Assembly (NCBI GenBank): GCA_036557885.1
Contig: DATBGS010000169.1
Span: forward strand, 1-17,698
Direction of reading: 5' to 3'
DNA length: 17,698 nt
Source: DATBGS01 sp036557885
Lineage (GTDB): Bacteria; Chloroflexota; Ktedonobacteria; Ktedonobacterales; DATBGS01
Below the pieces are notes generated by a model. It was not told where the DNA came from and made no database searches. It saw only the letters and a list, made by a program, of their open reading frames with translations. Below are positions 1-6,019 of the stretch, one piece after another; the stretch's first letter is position 1, and the number at the start of each line of letters is the position of its first letter. Both the position numbers and the translations under genes were made by a program.

Positions 1-726
1 AATGGCCCCTCCCGCCTTGCTCTCGCGCTTGAGCCGATACCACAACGCCCACTCCTCTCCCAGCGAGAGCGCGTCTACCTTCAGCAGGGATTGGGCGTCT
101 TTGGTGAGTTTGGTGGGTTTGCCAAAGAGCGTGCCCCACACCTGGCGCAGCGCCCAGCGCAGACAGCGATAGGCCACCCAGGGCGTGTGCAAGCGCTCCA
201 GCCGCTTGTAGACGCGCAGCACTCTCAGCAGCACGATGCCCGCCAGCCGATGATACAGCTTCCACTCCTGCCGCTTGCGTCGGTACAGGTCACGCGCCAC
301 CCGCACCAGGCGCAGCAGCGTCCACAGATCAGCGAGCAGCCAGCGACACAGCGCGTCCAACCGGGTGGGAAGCTGCGCCACTTCTGGCAGCGTCTGCTCG
401 ATCTCTGCCGGGTCGAACTCCAACGGCTTGTCTTTGCCACCAAGCGCCCGTTTGTGCTGGTCGTGGCGGCGGTCAATCAAGGGCACGATGAGGCTGAGGG
501 TGCGTCCCAGCAAGGCAATGCTCTGGTTGGAAGCAGTGAGCGGGCGGGTATCCAGCCCTGCCAGGAGGGTGAGCGCTTCATCGTAGATCAACACCTCTTC
601 GTTGCCGAGGGTGTGGAAGGTGCGCAAGAAGGTGACGAGCGGTTCGGTATCGGACCAGAAGGCTTCGGGGAACGGGATGATGGGGCGACGGTGCCGAAAA
701 ATATACGCCTGATAACGTTTGGACAT
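1..726 (-). CDS. Unrecognised protein, C-terminus beyond left edge
   Basis: An open frame of 242 codons runs from ATG at 726 to the window edge without a stop, so the C-terminus is missing. The start MSKRYQAYIFRHRR is preceded by GAGGAG nine bases upstream. An in-frame ATG three codons earlier (735) abuts the same ribosome site too closely. The N-terminal third is mixed (residues 1-90). The rest is rich in Arg, Lys, Leu and Trp: residues 125-200 look like long basic helices (RRKRQEWKLYHR, VLRVYKRLERLH). I see no signal peptide, convincing membrane segment or catalytic motif, and I do not recognise the family. A strong promoter lies about 260 nt upstream. Codon usage is like that of its neighbours. 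The opposite strand is also open here, but it lacks a ribosome site and a recognisable product. Confidence 0.75.
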   Translation of the reverse strand, partial: MSKRYQAYIFRHRRPIIPFPEAFWSDTEPLVTFLRTFHTLGNEEVLIYDEALTLLAGLDTRPLTASNQSIALLGRTLSLIVPLIDRRHDQHKRALGGKDKPLEFDPAEIEQTLPEVAQLPTRLDALCRWLLADLWTLLRLVRVARDLYRRKRQEWKLYHRLAGIVLLRVLRVYKRLERLHTPWVAYRCLRWALRQVWGTLFGKPTKLTKDAQSLLKVDALSLGEEWALWYRLKRESKAGGAI

Positions 727-986
727 GATGACCATCTCCTCAAGAGTGTGATGGCCCGCAGCGCGCACAGGAGCCTCGTGTTCGTCTGGTCCAGGGAGGG
801 AAAGCAGGGTAGGGCCAAAAGAGCGTTTCTTGCTAGAATGGCGCGGCTTTCCGCCCTGGAACTCAAGCCAGGCGAAAGGTAACTGTGGCGCGGGGCGTGT
901 TCTAACACACCTGCGTCAGCCGTTCTCTCACTGCATTGGTACGAAGAAAGAAGAAAGGGTGAGGGAAACGGCAACGTAGTGAATAG
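727..986 (-). other. Long 5' leader of the left-edge gene
   Basis: Between the promoter at 987-1015 and the ATG at 726 there are about 255 bases. I see no gene with a ribosome site here. A TTG-started frame from 974 overlaps the real gene in another phase and has the composition of a shadow. The leader is long enough to hold a regulatory RNA structure, but I could not match it to a known riboswitch or recognise a clear terminator/antiterminator pair. Confidence 0.35.
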
Positions 987-1015
987 AGTATAACCGAACG
1001 TGCGCTAAAAGTCAA
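987..1015 (-). promoter_or_regulatory. Sigma70-like promoter for the left-edge gene
   Basis: Read on the minus strand, TTGACT (1015-1010) is separated by exactly 17 bases from TATACT (992-987). This gives 5/6 matches to each of the -35 and -10 consensus boxes with ideal spacing. The predicted transcript start is near 980. The next gene in that direction starts at 726. Confidence 0.65.
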
Positions 1016-1046
1016 GGCTAGTAGGATATACGACAGCAGAGAGCAC

Positions 1047-1186
1047 CTTAGAACGCCTAACACAACCTTGACGCAATCGGACAGGCTGCTCGTAGCACCG
1101 GCGACCCTGCCGGTGCAGCGTTCCCCGCCAGGGTCGGCGGGGCTACAAGCACCAGCCCTTGCGCTGGTTGTGTTAGGCGCTCTAAG
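1047..1186. repeat. Inverted-repeat-bounded element with three tandem hairpins
   Basis: The ends 1047-1067 and 1166-1186 are 21-bp inverted repeats with one mismatch (outer sequence CTTAGARCGCCTAACACAACC). Inside are three short hairpins, each with a 6-base loop: 1095-1116 (8-bp stem GCACCGGC, loop GACCCT), 1123-1142 (7-bp stem CCCCGCC, loop AGGGTC) and 1151-1168 (6-bp stem ACCAGC). The first two loops are perfect reverse complements. A 36-base stretch (1115-1150) recurs exactly at 17432-17467. I see no target-site duplication and no ORF inside, so it could be a MITE-like or REP-type element. It lies 5 bp beyond the stop codon of the double-glycine peptide gene and may end its transcript. Confidence 0.7.
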
Positions 1187-1191
1187 CCTTT

Positions 1192-1383
1192 CTACTTCTG
1201 AAAGGTGACTTTCATTGTCTCGACGTAGAACTCTACGGAGACGCGAGAGATGGAATCTTTGCCCCCCTGGACTTGCTTCAGATCGGCATCAGTCAGGTCG
1301 CAGAGCGCGGTGGACGTGGAAGACAAGCGCTGCTGAGATGGTTGGGGGTTGGGAGTGTGCGCGTGTTTGAACGGGTTTTTCAT
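1192..1383 (-). CDS. Small peptide with double-glycine leader (putative exported peptide or RiPP-type precursor)
   Basis: This gene encodes 63 residues. Residues 30-41 (LTDADLKQVQGG) fit the double-glycine leader pattern (L-S/T-x-x-D/E-L-x-x-V/I-x-G-G) that C39-peptidase ABC transporters recognise in class II bacteriocins and several RiPPs. Cleavage after Gly41 would release a 22-residue C-terminal peptide beginning KDSISRVSVEFYVE. That peptide has no Cys, so it is not an ordinary lanthipeptide, and its alternating polar/hydrophobic pattern suggests a beta strand. The N-terminal part is Pro/His/Ser-rich. The start is supported by AAAGGAG ten bases upstream of ATG 1383. No transporter, peptidase, immunity or modification gene is visible in the window, so any export machinery must lie elsewhere. 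The function is unknown; the leader assignment is by motif only. Confidence 0.65.
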   Translation of the reverse strand: MKNPFKHAHTPNPQPSQQRLSSTSTALCDLTDADLKQVQGGKDSISRVSVEFYVETMKVTFQK

Positions 1384-2004
1384 CGGTCTGGCGCTCCTTT
1401 ACCGCAGAGGGTGACTCAATCGGTCCTCAACTTTCCTCCATCATACGTTGCACCAGGCGCAGCGGCTATGATCTAGGGCATGCTGTACCAGTGAACAGAG
1501 TCACATCTGCCCTGACCGGACTACAGGCAACACTACACATTGCATAGTCAAAGAGTGGTTGTCAACCCACTTGCTATTTTGTGAAGCATCTGTTATAATG
1601 CCGGTAGCAAGTTTTTTTTGCATGATCGGATGTGTTTTTATGAAGCGGCCAGGTTCCCTCCCCAAACGCAAGTACAAGAAGCACCTGACCCATTGCAGCA
1701 TCTTCAAGGGTTTCCACCTCTCCGCCTGTTACCCCTGACGCCTCCTGCACACGTTGGTGGTTGAACACGCGCCCATGTTTTGGCATGCCTTCTTTTCTCA
1801 GCCCGCGCAGGCGGGCCGAGCAGCATAGCCTTAAGGTGCATCTTCAGACGCCATATCCCCTTTTTCGTCTGGCTGTTCCGCCCTTTTCTTTTTCACCTGG
1901 ATTTGCGGGCCAGGCCACGCAGGGCCATCAATGGTGATGGCGTCTCCTTAGTAAGCAGGAGCATAGTCAGACGGTTGTCCCCCCGCCTAATAGTAGGAAG
2001 GTTT
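1384..2004. other. Intergenic region between divergent genes
   Basis: This 620-base gap separates the double-glycine peptide gene (minus) from the aminotransferase (plus). It contains the promoter at 1571-1599, a plus-strand hairpin at 1797-1820 (stem CTC-GCCCGC around one mismatch, loop GCAG) and a weaker 6-bp stem at 1845-1871 (CAGACG/CGTCTG). A perfect minus-strand -35 hexamer TTGACA lies at 1565-1560 but lacks a good -10 box. The only small frame placed sensibly after the promoter is 1640-1738, which is described in the findings. I see no other gene. Confidence 0.4.
1571..1599 (+). promoter_or_regulatory. Sigma70-like promoter, likely for the aminotransferase
   Basis: TTGCTA (1571-1576), a 17-base spacer and a perfect TATAAT (1594-1599) stand upstream of the aminotransferase. 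The predicted start of transcription near 1606 would give a leader of about 400 nt before ATG 2005. That is long and leaves room for leader control or for a second promoter nearer the gene. Confidence 0.55.
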
Positions 2005-3402
2005 ATGAGTCAATCCGATGGCTCAGGAAACAAACTTCAGGCGCTGAACGAATCGCGCCAATATCTCGACATTCTGCACACCAAAACACTGAGCCGCGAG
2101 CAGGCCGAGTGGTTGGTGCAGACAACGGTAGAAAACTTTACCAACCACGTCAACAGCGGGCTGATAGACTACAGGAAGTCCGTCACTGAGGGCGGAGACT
2201 ACGCCGCGATTGAGTGGTCCGGCCAGGGCGCGACGTTTGTGGACGCGCTGGGCCGCACGTACATTGATTGTCTGGGCGGCTTTGGGCTGCTGAATCTGGG
2301 CTGGTCGCATCAGAAAGTGATTGCCGCCGTCAAAGCGCAGCTTGAGAAAAGCCCCATGCCCTCGCAAGAACTGCTGGACGCGCCGCGTGGCATGCTGGCG
2401 CGGCTGCTGGCGCAGATCACGCCGGGCGACATCCAGTACAGCTTTTTTGTGAGCAGCGGCACCGAGGCAGTGGAAGGCGCGATGAAGCTCGCCCGCCTGT
2501 ATACGCGGCGCTCCGGCTTTATCTCCAGCGTGCGCGGCTTTCATGGCAAGACGTTGGGCGCGCTCTCCGTCATGGGCAAGGCGCGCTATCGGCGCCCGGC
2601 GCTGCCGCTCCAGCCCAACGTGTACCATGTGCCGTATGGCGACGCCGACGCGGTGGAGCAGCAGTTACGCATTGCCCGCGAGGTGGGCAACGAGATTGCC
2701 GCCGTCATCATGGAGCCGGTGCAGGGCGAAGCGGGCGCGATTGTGCCGCCGGACGATTTCTGGCCGCGCCTGCGCCAGATTTGCGACGAGTACGAGGTGC
2801 TGCTGATTGCCGACGAGGTGCAGACGGGCATGGGGCGCACCGGCAAGCTGTGGGGCGTGGAGCATTGGAACGTTGTGCCGGACATTCTGACCAGCGCCAA
2901 GGCACTGGGCGGCGGCGTCATGCCGATTGGCGCGTTTATGGCTTCGGCGCGTATCTGGAAGGTGCTGAATGCTGACCCATTCATCCACACGACGACGACG
3001 GGCGGCAATCCGCTGGCCTGCGCCGCTGCGATTGCCGCGATCAACGTGACGCTGGAGGAAAATCTGCCGCAGCAGGCCGCCGAAAAGGGCGAGTATTTTA
3101 TGCGCCACCTGCACCCGCTGGCGGAGCAGTACAGCGACATTTACGCGAGCATCACCGGCAAGGGCTTGCTGATCGGGCAGCACTTCCGCGACGAGGAATT
3201 GGGCTACAAAGTCTCGGCGGGCCTCTTCCGGCGCGGCGTGCTGATCTCCGGCACGCTGATTAACGCGCTAACCGTGCGCATCGAGCCGCCGCTGGTGATC
3301 GAGTACCGCGAAATTGACGAGGTGCTCAACCGCCTGGAGGACACGCTTAAGGCGGTGCGCGGCGCCCCGGTCAGCGGAGATGTGGCAAGCGTGGCGGTGT
3401 AA
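2005..3402 (+). CDS. patA: Putrescine aminotransferase (class III PLP-dependent)
   Basis: This 465-residue protein closely resembles E. coli putrescine aminotransferase YgjG/PatA (459 residues) along its whole length. Shared blocks include YRKSVTEGGDYAAIEW, IDCLGGFGLLNLG, SQELLDAPRGMLA, HTTTTGGNPLACAAA and RIEPPL. The enzyme transfers the amino group of putrescine to 2-oxoglutarate, giving 4-aminobutanal, in the first step of cytosolic putrescine breakdown to GABA. PLP-binding features are present: SSGTEA (151-155), the ring-stacking FHGKT block, Asp270 in DEVQTGMGRTG, and Lys299 in SAKALGGG for the Schiff base, matching Lys300 of E. coli. The open frame extends back to 1780. I chose ATG 2005 because AGGAAGG lies just upstream and the homologous N-terminus begins near it. 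Related diamines are possible substrates. No other polyamine gene is adjacent. Confidence 0.93.
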   Translation: MSQSDGSGNKLQALNESRQYLDILHTKTLSREQAEWLVQTTVENFTNHVNSGLIDYRKSVTEGGDYAAIEWSGQGATFVDALGRTYIDCLGGFGLLNLGWSHQKVIAAVKAQLEKSPMPSQELLDAPRGMLARLLAQITPGDIQYSFFVSSGTEAVEGAMKLARLYTRRSGFISSVRGFHGKTLGALSVMGKARYRRPALPLQPNVYHVPYGDADAVEQQLRIAREVGNEIAAVIMEPVQGEAGAIVPPDDFWPRLRQICDEYEVLLIADEVQTGMGRTGKLWGVEHWNVVPDILTSAKALGGGVMPIGAFMASARIWKVLNADPFIHTTTTGGNPLACAAAIAAINVTLEENLPQQAAEKGEYFMRHLHPLAEQYSDIYASITGKGLLIGQHFRDEELGYKVSAGLFRRGVLISGTLINALTVRIEPPLVIEYREIDEVLNRLEDTLKAVRGAPVSGDVASVAV

Positions 3403-3410
3403 GTTGGTTT

Positions 3411-3457
3411 AGCACCAGAGGAGGGGCACGCGCAGCGCGTGCCCCTCCTCTGGTGCT
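3411..3457. terminator. Perfect 23-bp palindrome, bidirectional terminator
   Basis: Arms 3411-3433 and 3435-3457 are perfect reverse complements around a single A, so the RNA folds as a 21-bp stem with a 5-base loop in either direction. It sits exactly between two convergent genes (stops at 3402 and 3462). On the plus strand it is followed by a T-rich stretch (CTTTAGTTTT). On the minus strand no T run follows, so termination there would rely on stem strength. Confidence 0.8.
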
Positions 3458-3461
3458 GGCT

Positions 3462-3737
3462 TTAGTTTTGGGGCGTGTATTGATACACCGAGCCAATGCT
3501 GGTCAGTTCTGACAACGCGCCCTGGCGCACCTTGCGTGTGGCTTCTTGCAACCGCTGCGTGGCAGTGTCGTCAAGCAGGCGCTCACCACAATAGCTGCAT
3601 TCGCCCACTGTCAGCCGAACGGTCACGACATCGTTGTTGACAGGGATAGCTTGTTCCACCTGTCGCACTCTATAGGTATCTTCTCGCCCGCAGCGTGGGC
3701 AGATAATTCCCTCAAGTAGTTCTGCAAGTGATGCCAT
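3462..3737 (-). CDS. YgiT-type zinc-finger protein (MqsA N-terminal domain only)
   Basis: This is a 91-residue protein with two CxxC knuckles: Cys13/Cys16 (CPRCG) and Cys47/Cys50 (CSYCGE). The spacing and the intervening beta-rich segment are those of the YgiT-type zinc-finger family, which corresponds to the N-terminal zinc-binding half of the antitoxin MqsA. The C-terminal helix-turn-helix of MqsA is absent; residues 55-91 look like one helix plus a short tail. Such stand-alone proteins are commonly encoded just downstream of a DUF4258 protein, as here (27-nt gap), an arrangement usually described as a putative type II toxin-antitoxin pair. ATG 3737 is preceded by AAAGGA at good spacing. 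The gene ends at the palindromic terminator shared with the aminotransferase. Antitoxin function is inferred from context. Confidence 0.85.
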   Translation of the reverse strand: MASLAELLEGIICPRCGREDTYRVRQVEQAIPVNNDVVTVRLTVGECSYCGERLLDDTATQRLQEATRKVRQGALSELTSIGSVYQYTPQN

Positions 3738-3764
3738 GCGTTGTTCCTTTCTCCTTTCATTATA

Positions 3765-4016
3765 TCAGGGTTGGGGCAACCGCTGGCGATAATCGGCACT
3801 CCACTCATGCGGGCGTTTGTCTGGGCAATAAGCCGTAATCAATACAGCAACAGCAGCAAGCCCTTGTTTCGCGGCCTGGCGCTTTGCGGGATAAGCAATC
3901 ACGGTATGGACTGGCTGACTTGCCACAAAGCTCAGAATGAGACAGCTTGGGCCGCGCGGGTCAGTGGGATAGTCCTCAACGGTTTCAGCCGCTGGTGCCA
4001 GAATGCTTGCCCACAC
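3765..4016 (-). CDS. DUF4258 protein, putative toxin partner, start codon damaged or N-terminally truncated
   Basis: The frame encodes DUF4258 hallmarks: EDYPTDPRGPSCLILSF, then PVHTVIAYP, then VLITAYCPD followed by HEW and YRQRLP. The family is a small mRNase-like fold often paired with YgiT-type zinc fingers, as here. The first usable start is GTG at 4016, giving 83 residues. Homology clearly continues upstream to 4130 (YFNALKQAIG, then RIVTLHAALELDTDGLD), including the conserved N-terminal His and Glu helix. That 38-codon stretch contains no ATG, GTG or TTG and is closed by an in-frame TAG at 4133-4131. Either an atypical start (for example CTG) is used or the original start was mutated and the toxin is inactivated. 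It lies 15 bp behind the amidohydrolase stop and is probably co-transcribed with it. Only the C-terminal part is certain to be translatable. Confidence 0.6.
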   Translation of the reverse strand: MWASILAPAAETVEDYPTDPRGPSCLILSFVASQPVHTVIAYPAKRQAAKQGLAAVAVLITAYCPDKRPHEWSADYRQRLPQP

Positions 4017-4147
4017 ATCAAGCGCATCTAACCCATCGGTATCAAGCTCCAGCGCGGCATGGAGGGTTACGATTCGTTGTTTCTGTCCGATAGCCTGCTT
4101 GAGCGCGTTAAAATACGCCTGCTTGCTCCACTATTTTGACGAGCAGA

Positions 4148-5407
4148 TCACGCCTGCCAGAGCAGTTCCCGCTGCAACTGATTGCGCGCCAGCACGCGGC
4201 CCTCGCGCAGCACCCAGGCGGGCGGCTGCTGAAGGCGCAAGACCTGCCGCACCGTTGGCGCGACCAGCACGTTCAGGTCAGCTTTGGCTCCAATCGTCAG
4301 GCCGCCTGGCCCCTGCTGGGGGTATCCTTCCAGGCGCAGGGCGCGGGCGGCGTTGGTGGTGACAAAATCAAAGACGGCCTCGATCTCTTCGGCGTTGGTC
4401 ATGTGCGTGGCGTGGCAGACATAGGCGGCCACCTCTTGCTGGTCGTTGCGGCCAAAGGGGTAAAAGGGGTCAGCCACGTCGTCCTGAGAGGAAAAGACGT
4501 TGACGCCGCGCTGCCAGAGTTGTTTGGCGCGCGTCACGCCCCGGCGGATGGGTTCCAGGTCGTTGCGGCCCTGCACGACCAGGCTGATATGCGGGTTGCT
4601 GGAGATGCTGACGTTGGCGACTTTCAGCGCGTCCATCACCTTCTGCGCGTGCACTTCATCATAGGCCGCCAGCGCCCCGCAGTGGCTGGCCGAGACGCGC
4701 CCATGATAGCCCTCGCGCATCGTTTTTACCGCCAAATATTCGAGCGAGCGGCTCAGGGGGTTATCGGTGTCGTCCACCAGCATGTGGATGTCTTTGTCGT
4801 GCTTCTTTGCCAGCGCAAAGCAGAAGTCAATATGCGCCCGCGCGTCTTCGTCCAGCCACTCAAACCAGGGCAGGCCACCAACCACATCGGCGCCCAGGCG
4901 CATCGCCTCTTCCATCAACTGATCGGTGCCTGGGTCGCGCAGGATGGCTTCCTGGGGGAAGGCCACCACCTCGATACGCGCCACGTCTTTCCAGTGTTCG
5001 CGCAGGGCCAGCAGCCCCTCCACCGCGCGGAGCTTGCCGTAGGAGTCTACGTCGGCAAAGGCGCGAAAGACCGTCGTGCCGTTTAAGATGCCCTCCTGCA
5101 CGGCGCGGCCCGCTCGCTCCAGCACATCCGCAACGGTGTAGTGGGCCTTATGCTCCCAGGTGAGTTCCAGGCACTCGGCAAACGAGTAGTTTTTGTTGGG
5201 GCGCATGATGTCTTGCAGATGGCACTTGTCCAGGTGGATATGCCCGTTGACATAGGTGGGCGTCACCAGATTGCCAGCGGCGTCAATCTCGGTGGGCGCC
5301 GTCGCTTCCAGGCGTTCGGCTACTGCCGCAATCTTCCCGCTTTCGATGCCAATCTCCCAGATGCCCTCTTGCCTGCGCAGGCGGGCATGCCGAATGATGA
5401 GGTCCAT
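4148..5407 (-). CDS. Amidohydrolase, cytosine deaminase (CodA)-like
   Basis: This 419-residue protein is close to the length and order of E. coli cytosine deaminase. Motifs are GHIHLDK (His56, His58, first metal pair), VVAFPQEAIL (148-156), LGADVVGGLPWFEW, SASHCG (His242), and SSQDDVADPFYPFG (Asp309, last metal ligand). The family hydrolyses deaminatable or amide bonds in ring compounds in the cytosol. Two expected active-site positions differ. The segment DIHMLVDDTDNP (206-217) has Leu210 where the family has a metal-binding His and Asp213 where the catalytic Glu is expected. The substrate may therefore not be cytosine, and I give no gene symbol. The frame stays open upstream to 5524, but ATG 5407 has GGGAGAG at proper distance and the homologous N-terminus (MDLIIRHARL) begins there. 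A strong promoter precedes it. Confidence 0.8.
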   Translation of the reverse strand: MDLIIRHARLRRQEGIWEIGIESGKIAAVAERLEATAPTEIDAAGNLVTPTYVNGHIHLDKCHLQDIMRPNKNYSFAECLELTWEHKAHYTVADVLERAGRAVQEGILNGTTVFRAFADVDSYGKLRAVEGLLALREHWKDVARIEVVAFPQEAILRDPGTDQLMEEAMRLGADVVGGLPWFEWLDEDARAHIDFCFALAKKHDKDIHMLVDDTDNPLSRSLEYLAVKTMREGYHGRVSASHCGALAAYDEVHAQKVMDALKVANVSISSNPHISLVVQGRNDLEPIRRGVTRAKQLWQRGVNVFSSQDDVADPFYPFGRNDQQEVAAYVCHATHMTNAEEIEAVFDFVTTNAARALRLEGYPQQGPGGLTIGAKADLNVLVAPTVRQVLRLQQPPAWVLREGRVLARNQLQRELLWQA

Positions 5408-5456
5408 AGCCGCTCTCCCTTCAGTGGGCTGGAATGTGAAGCGCCAGGTTGGGAGC

Positions 5457-5485
5457 AGTATAGAGGGTGGCAGCGAGCGGGTCAA
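5457..5485 (-). promoter_or_regulatory. Sigma70-like promoter for the amidohydrolase operon
   Basis: Read on the minus strand, TTGACC (5485-5480), a 17-base spacer and TATACT (5462-5457) make a near-consensus promoter. Transcription would begin near 5450, some 43 bases before ATG 5407, and could continue through the DUF4258 and YgiT-type genes. The -10 box is identical to that of the promoter at 987-1015. Confidence 0.65.
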
Positions 5486-5571
5486 GCGGATTATGATTAC
5501 CTGATGGCACAAGGGTTGCGCCATTGGACATGGAAACGTTGATGTGCTTTCGCCAAAAGGAGAATGATGCT

Positions 5572-6015
5572 ATGGCACTGGCAGAACGACACGCAGATGT
5601 GACGTGGGAAGGCAATCTTGCTCAAGGGAAGGGTGCGATCACCAGCGGCAGCGGCGCGCTGGGCACGCTGCCCGTTACCTGGGCCGCGCGCGCCGAGCGC
5701 TCAGACGGCAAGACCAGCCCGGAAGAATTGATTGCAGCGGCCCACGCCGCCTGTTATGCAATGGCGTTTTCCAACACGCTCAACCAGGGCGGCACGCCAC
5801 CAGAGCGGCTGCATGTGACCGCCACATGTACGCTTGACCGCATTGAGGGCGGGGTCAAGATCACGACGATGCGCCTGAACGTGACGGGCAAAGTTCCTGG
5901 GCTGGACGCTGCTGGATTCCAGGCGGCGGCGGAAAAAGCCGAAAAGGGCTGCCCCGTCTCCAACGCGCTGCGCAACAACGTGGAGATTCACTTGCAGGCG
6001 AAGCTGGAGCAGTAG
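5572..6015 (+). CDS. osmC: OsmC family peroxiredoxin
   Basis: This 147-residue protein matches the OsmC branch of the OsmC/Ohr family. It has the N-terminal ADVTWEGNLAQGKG strand, TSPEELIAAAHAACYAMAF with Cys61, and KGCPVSNAL with Cys127, corresponding to the paired reactive cysteines of E. coli OsmC (143 residues). The family reduces organic hydroperoxides in the cytosol at the expense of thiols and is often induced by osmotic or oxidative stress. The start was set at ATG 5572, nine bases after AAAAGGAG; an upstream in-frame extension to 5524 lacks a ribosome site. An imperfect inverted repeat at 5505-5523 (TGGCACAA-ggg-TTGCGCCA) lies between this gene and the divergent amidohydrolase and could be an operator. 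No OhrR-type regulator is nearby. Confidence 0.93.
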   Translation: MALAERHADVTWEGNLAQGKGAITSGSGALGTLPVTWAARAERSDGKTSPEELIAAAHAACYAMAFSNTLNQGGTPPERLHVTATCTLDRIEGGVKITTMRLNVTGKVPGLDAAGFQAAAEKAEKGCPVSNALRNNVEIHLQAKLEQ

Positions 6016-6019
6016 CCGC

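Noticed and set aside
91..882. Long open frame on the plus strand opposite the left-edge gene
   Set aside because: It has no ribosome site and a low-complexity Gln/Arg/Val-rich composition typical of an antisense shadow. The minus-strand frame has a good start, ribosome site and promoter.
588..974. Minus-strand frame starting right after the promoter at 987-1015
   Set aside because: It starts with TTG, has no ribosome site, overlaps the supported gene in another phase for over 100 bases, and its Ser/Pro/Arg-rich product resembles a shadow.
1544..1565. Minus-strand promoter for the double-glycine peptide (TTGACA at 1565-1560)
   Set aside because: The -35 hexamer is perfect, but the only -10-like sequence (TGCAAT) is at 15-base spacing and poor, so I cannot support the call.
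1501..1786. Two overlapping minus-strand frames in the gap before patA
   Set aside because: No ribosome site, no recognisable domain, and they run antisense through the plus-strand promoter at 1571-1599.
1780..2004. N-terminal extension of the aminotransferase to 1780
   Set aside because: The 75 extra residues do not resemble the family, and the start at 2005 has its own ribosome site and matches the usual length.
4136..5086. Long plus-strand frame opposite the amidohydrolase
   Set aside because: The minus strand encodes a clear amidohydrolase with conserved motifs; the plus frame is its antisense shadow.
5408..5524. N-terminal extension of the amidohydrolase
   Set aside because: It would run through the promoter at 5457-5485; the homologous N-terminus and ribosome site point to 5407.
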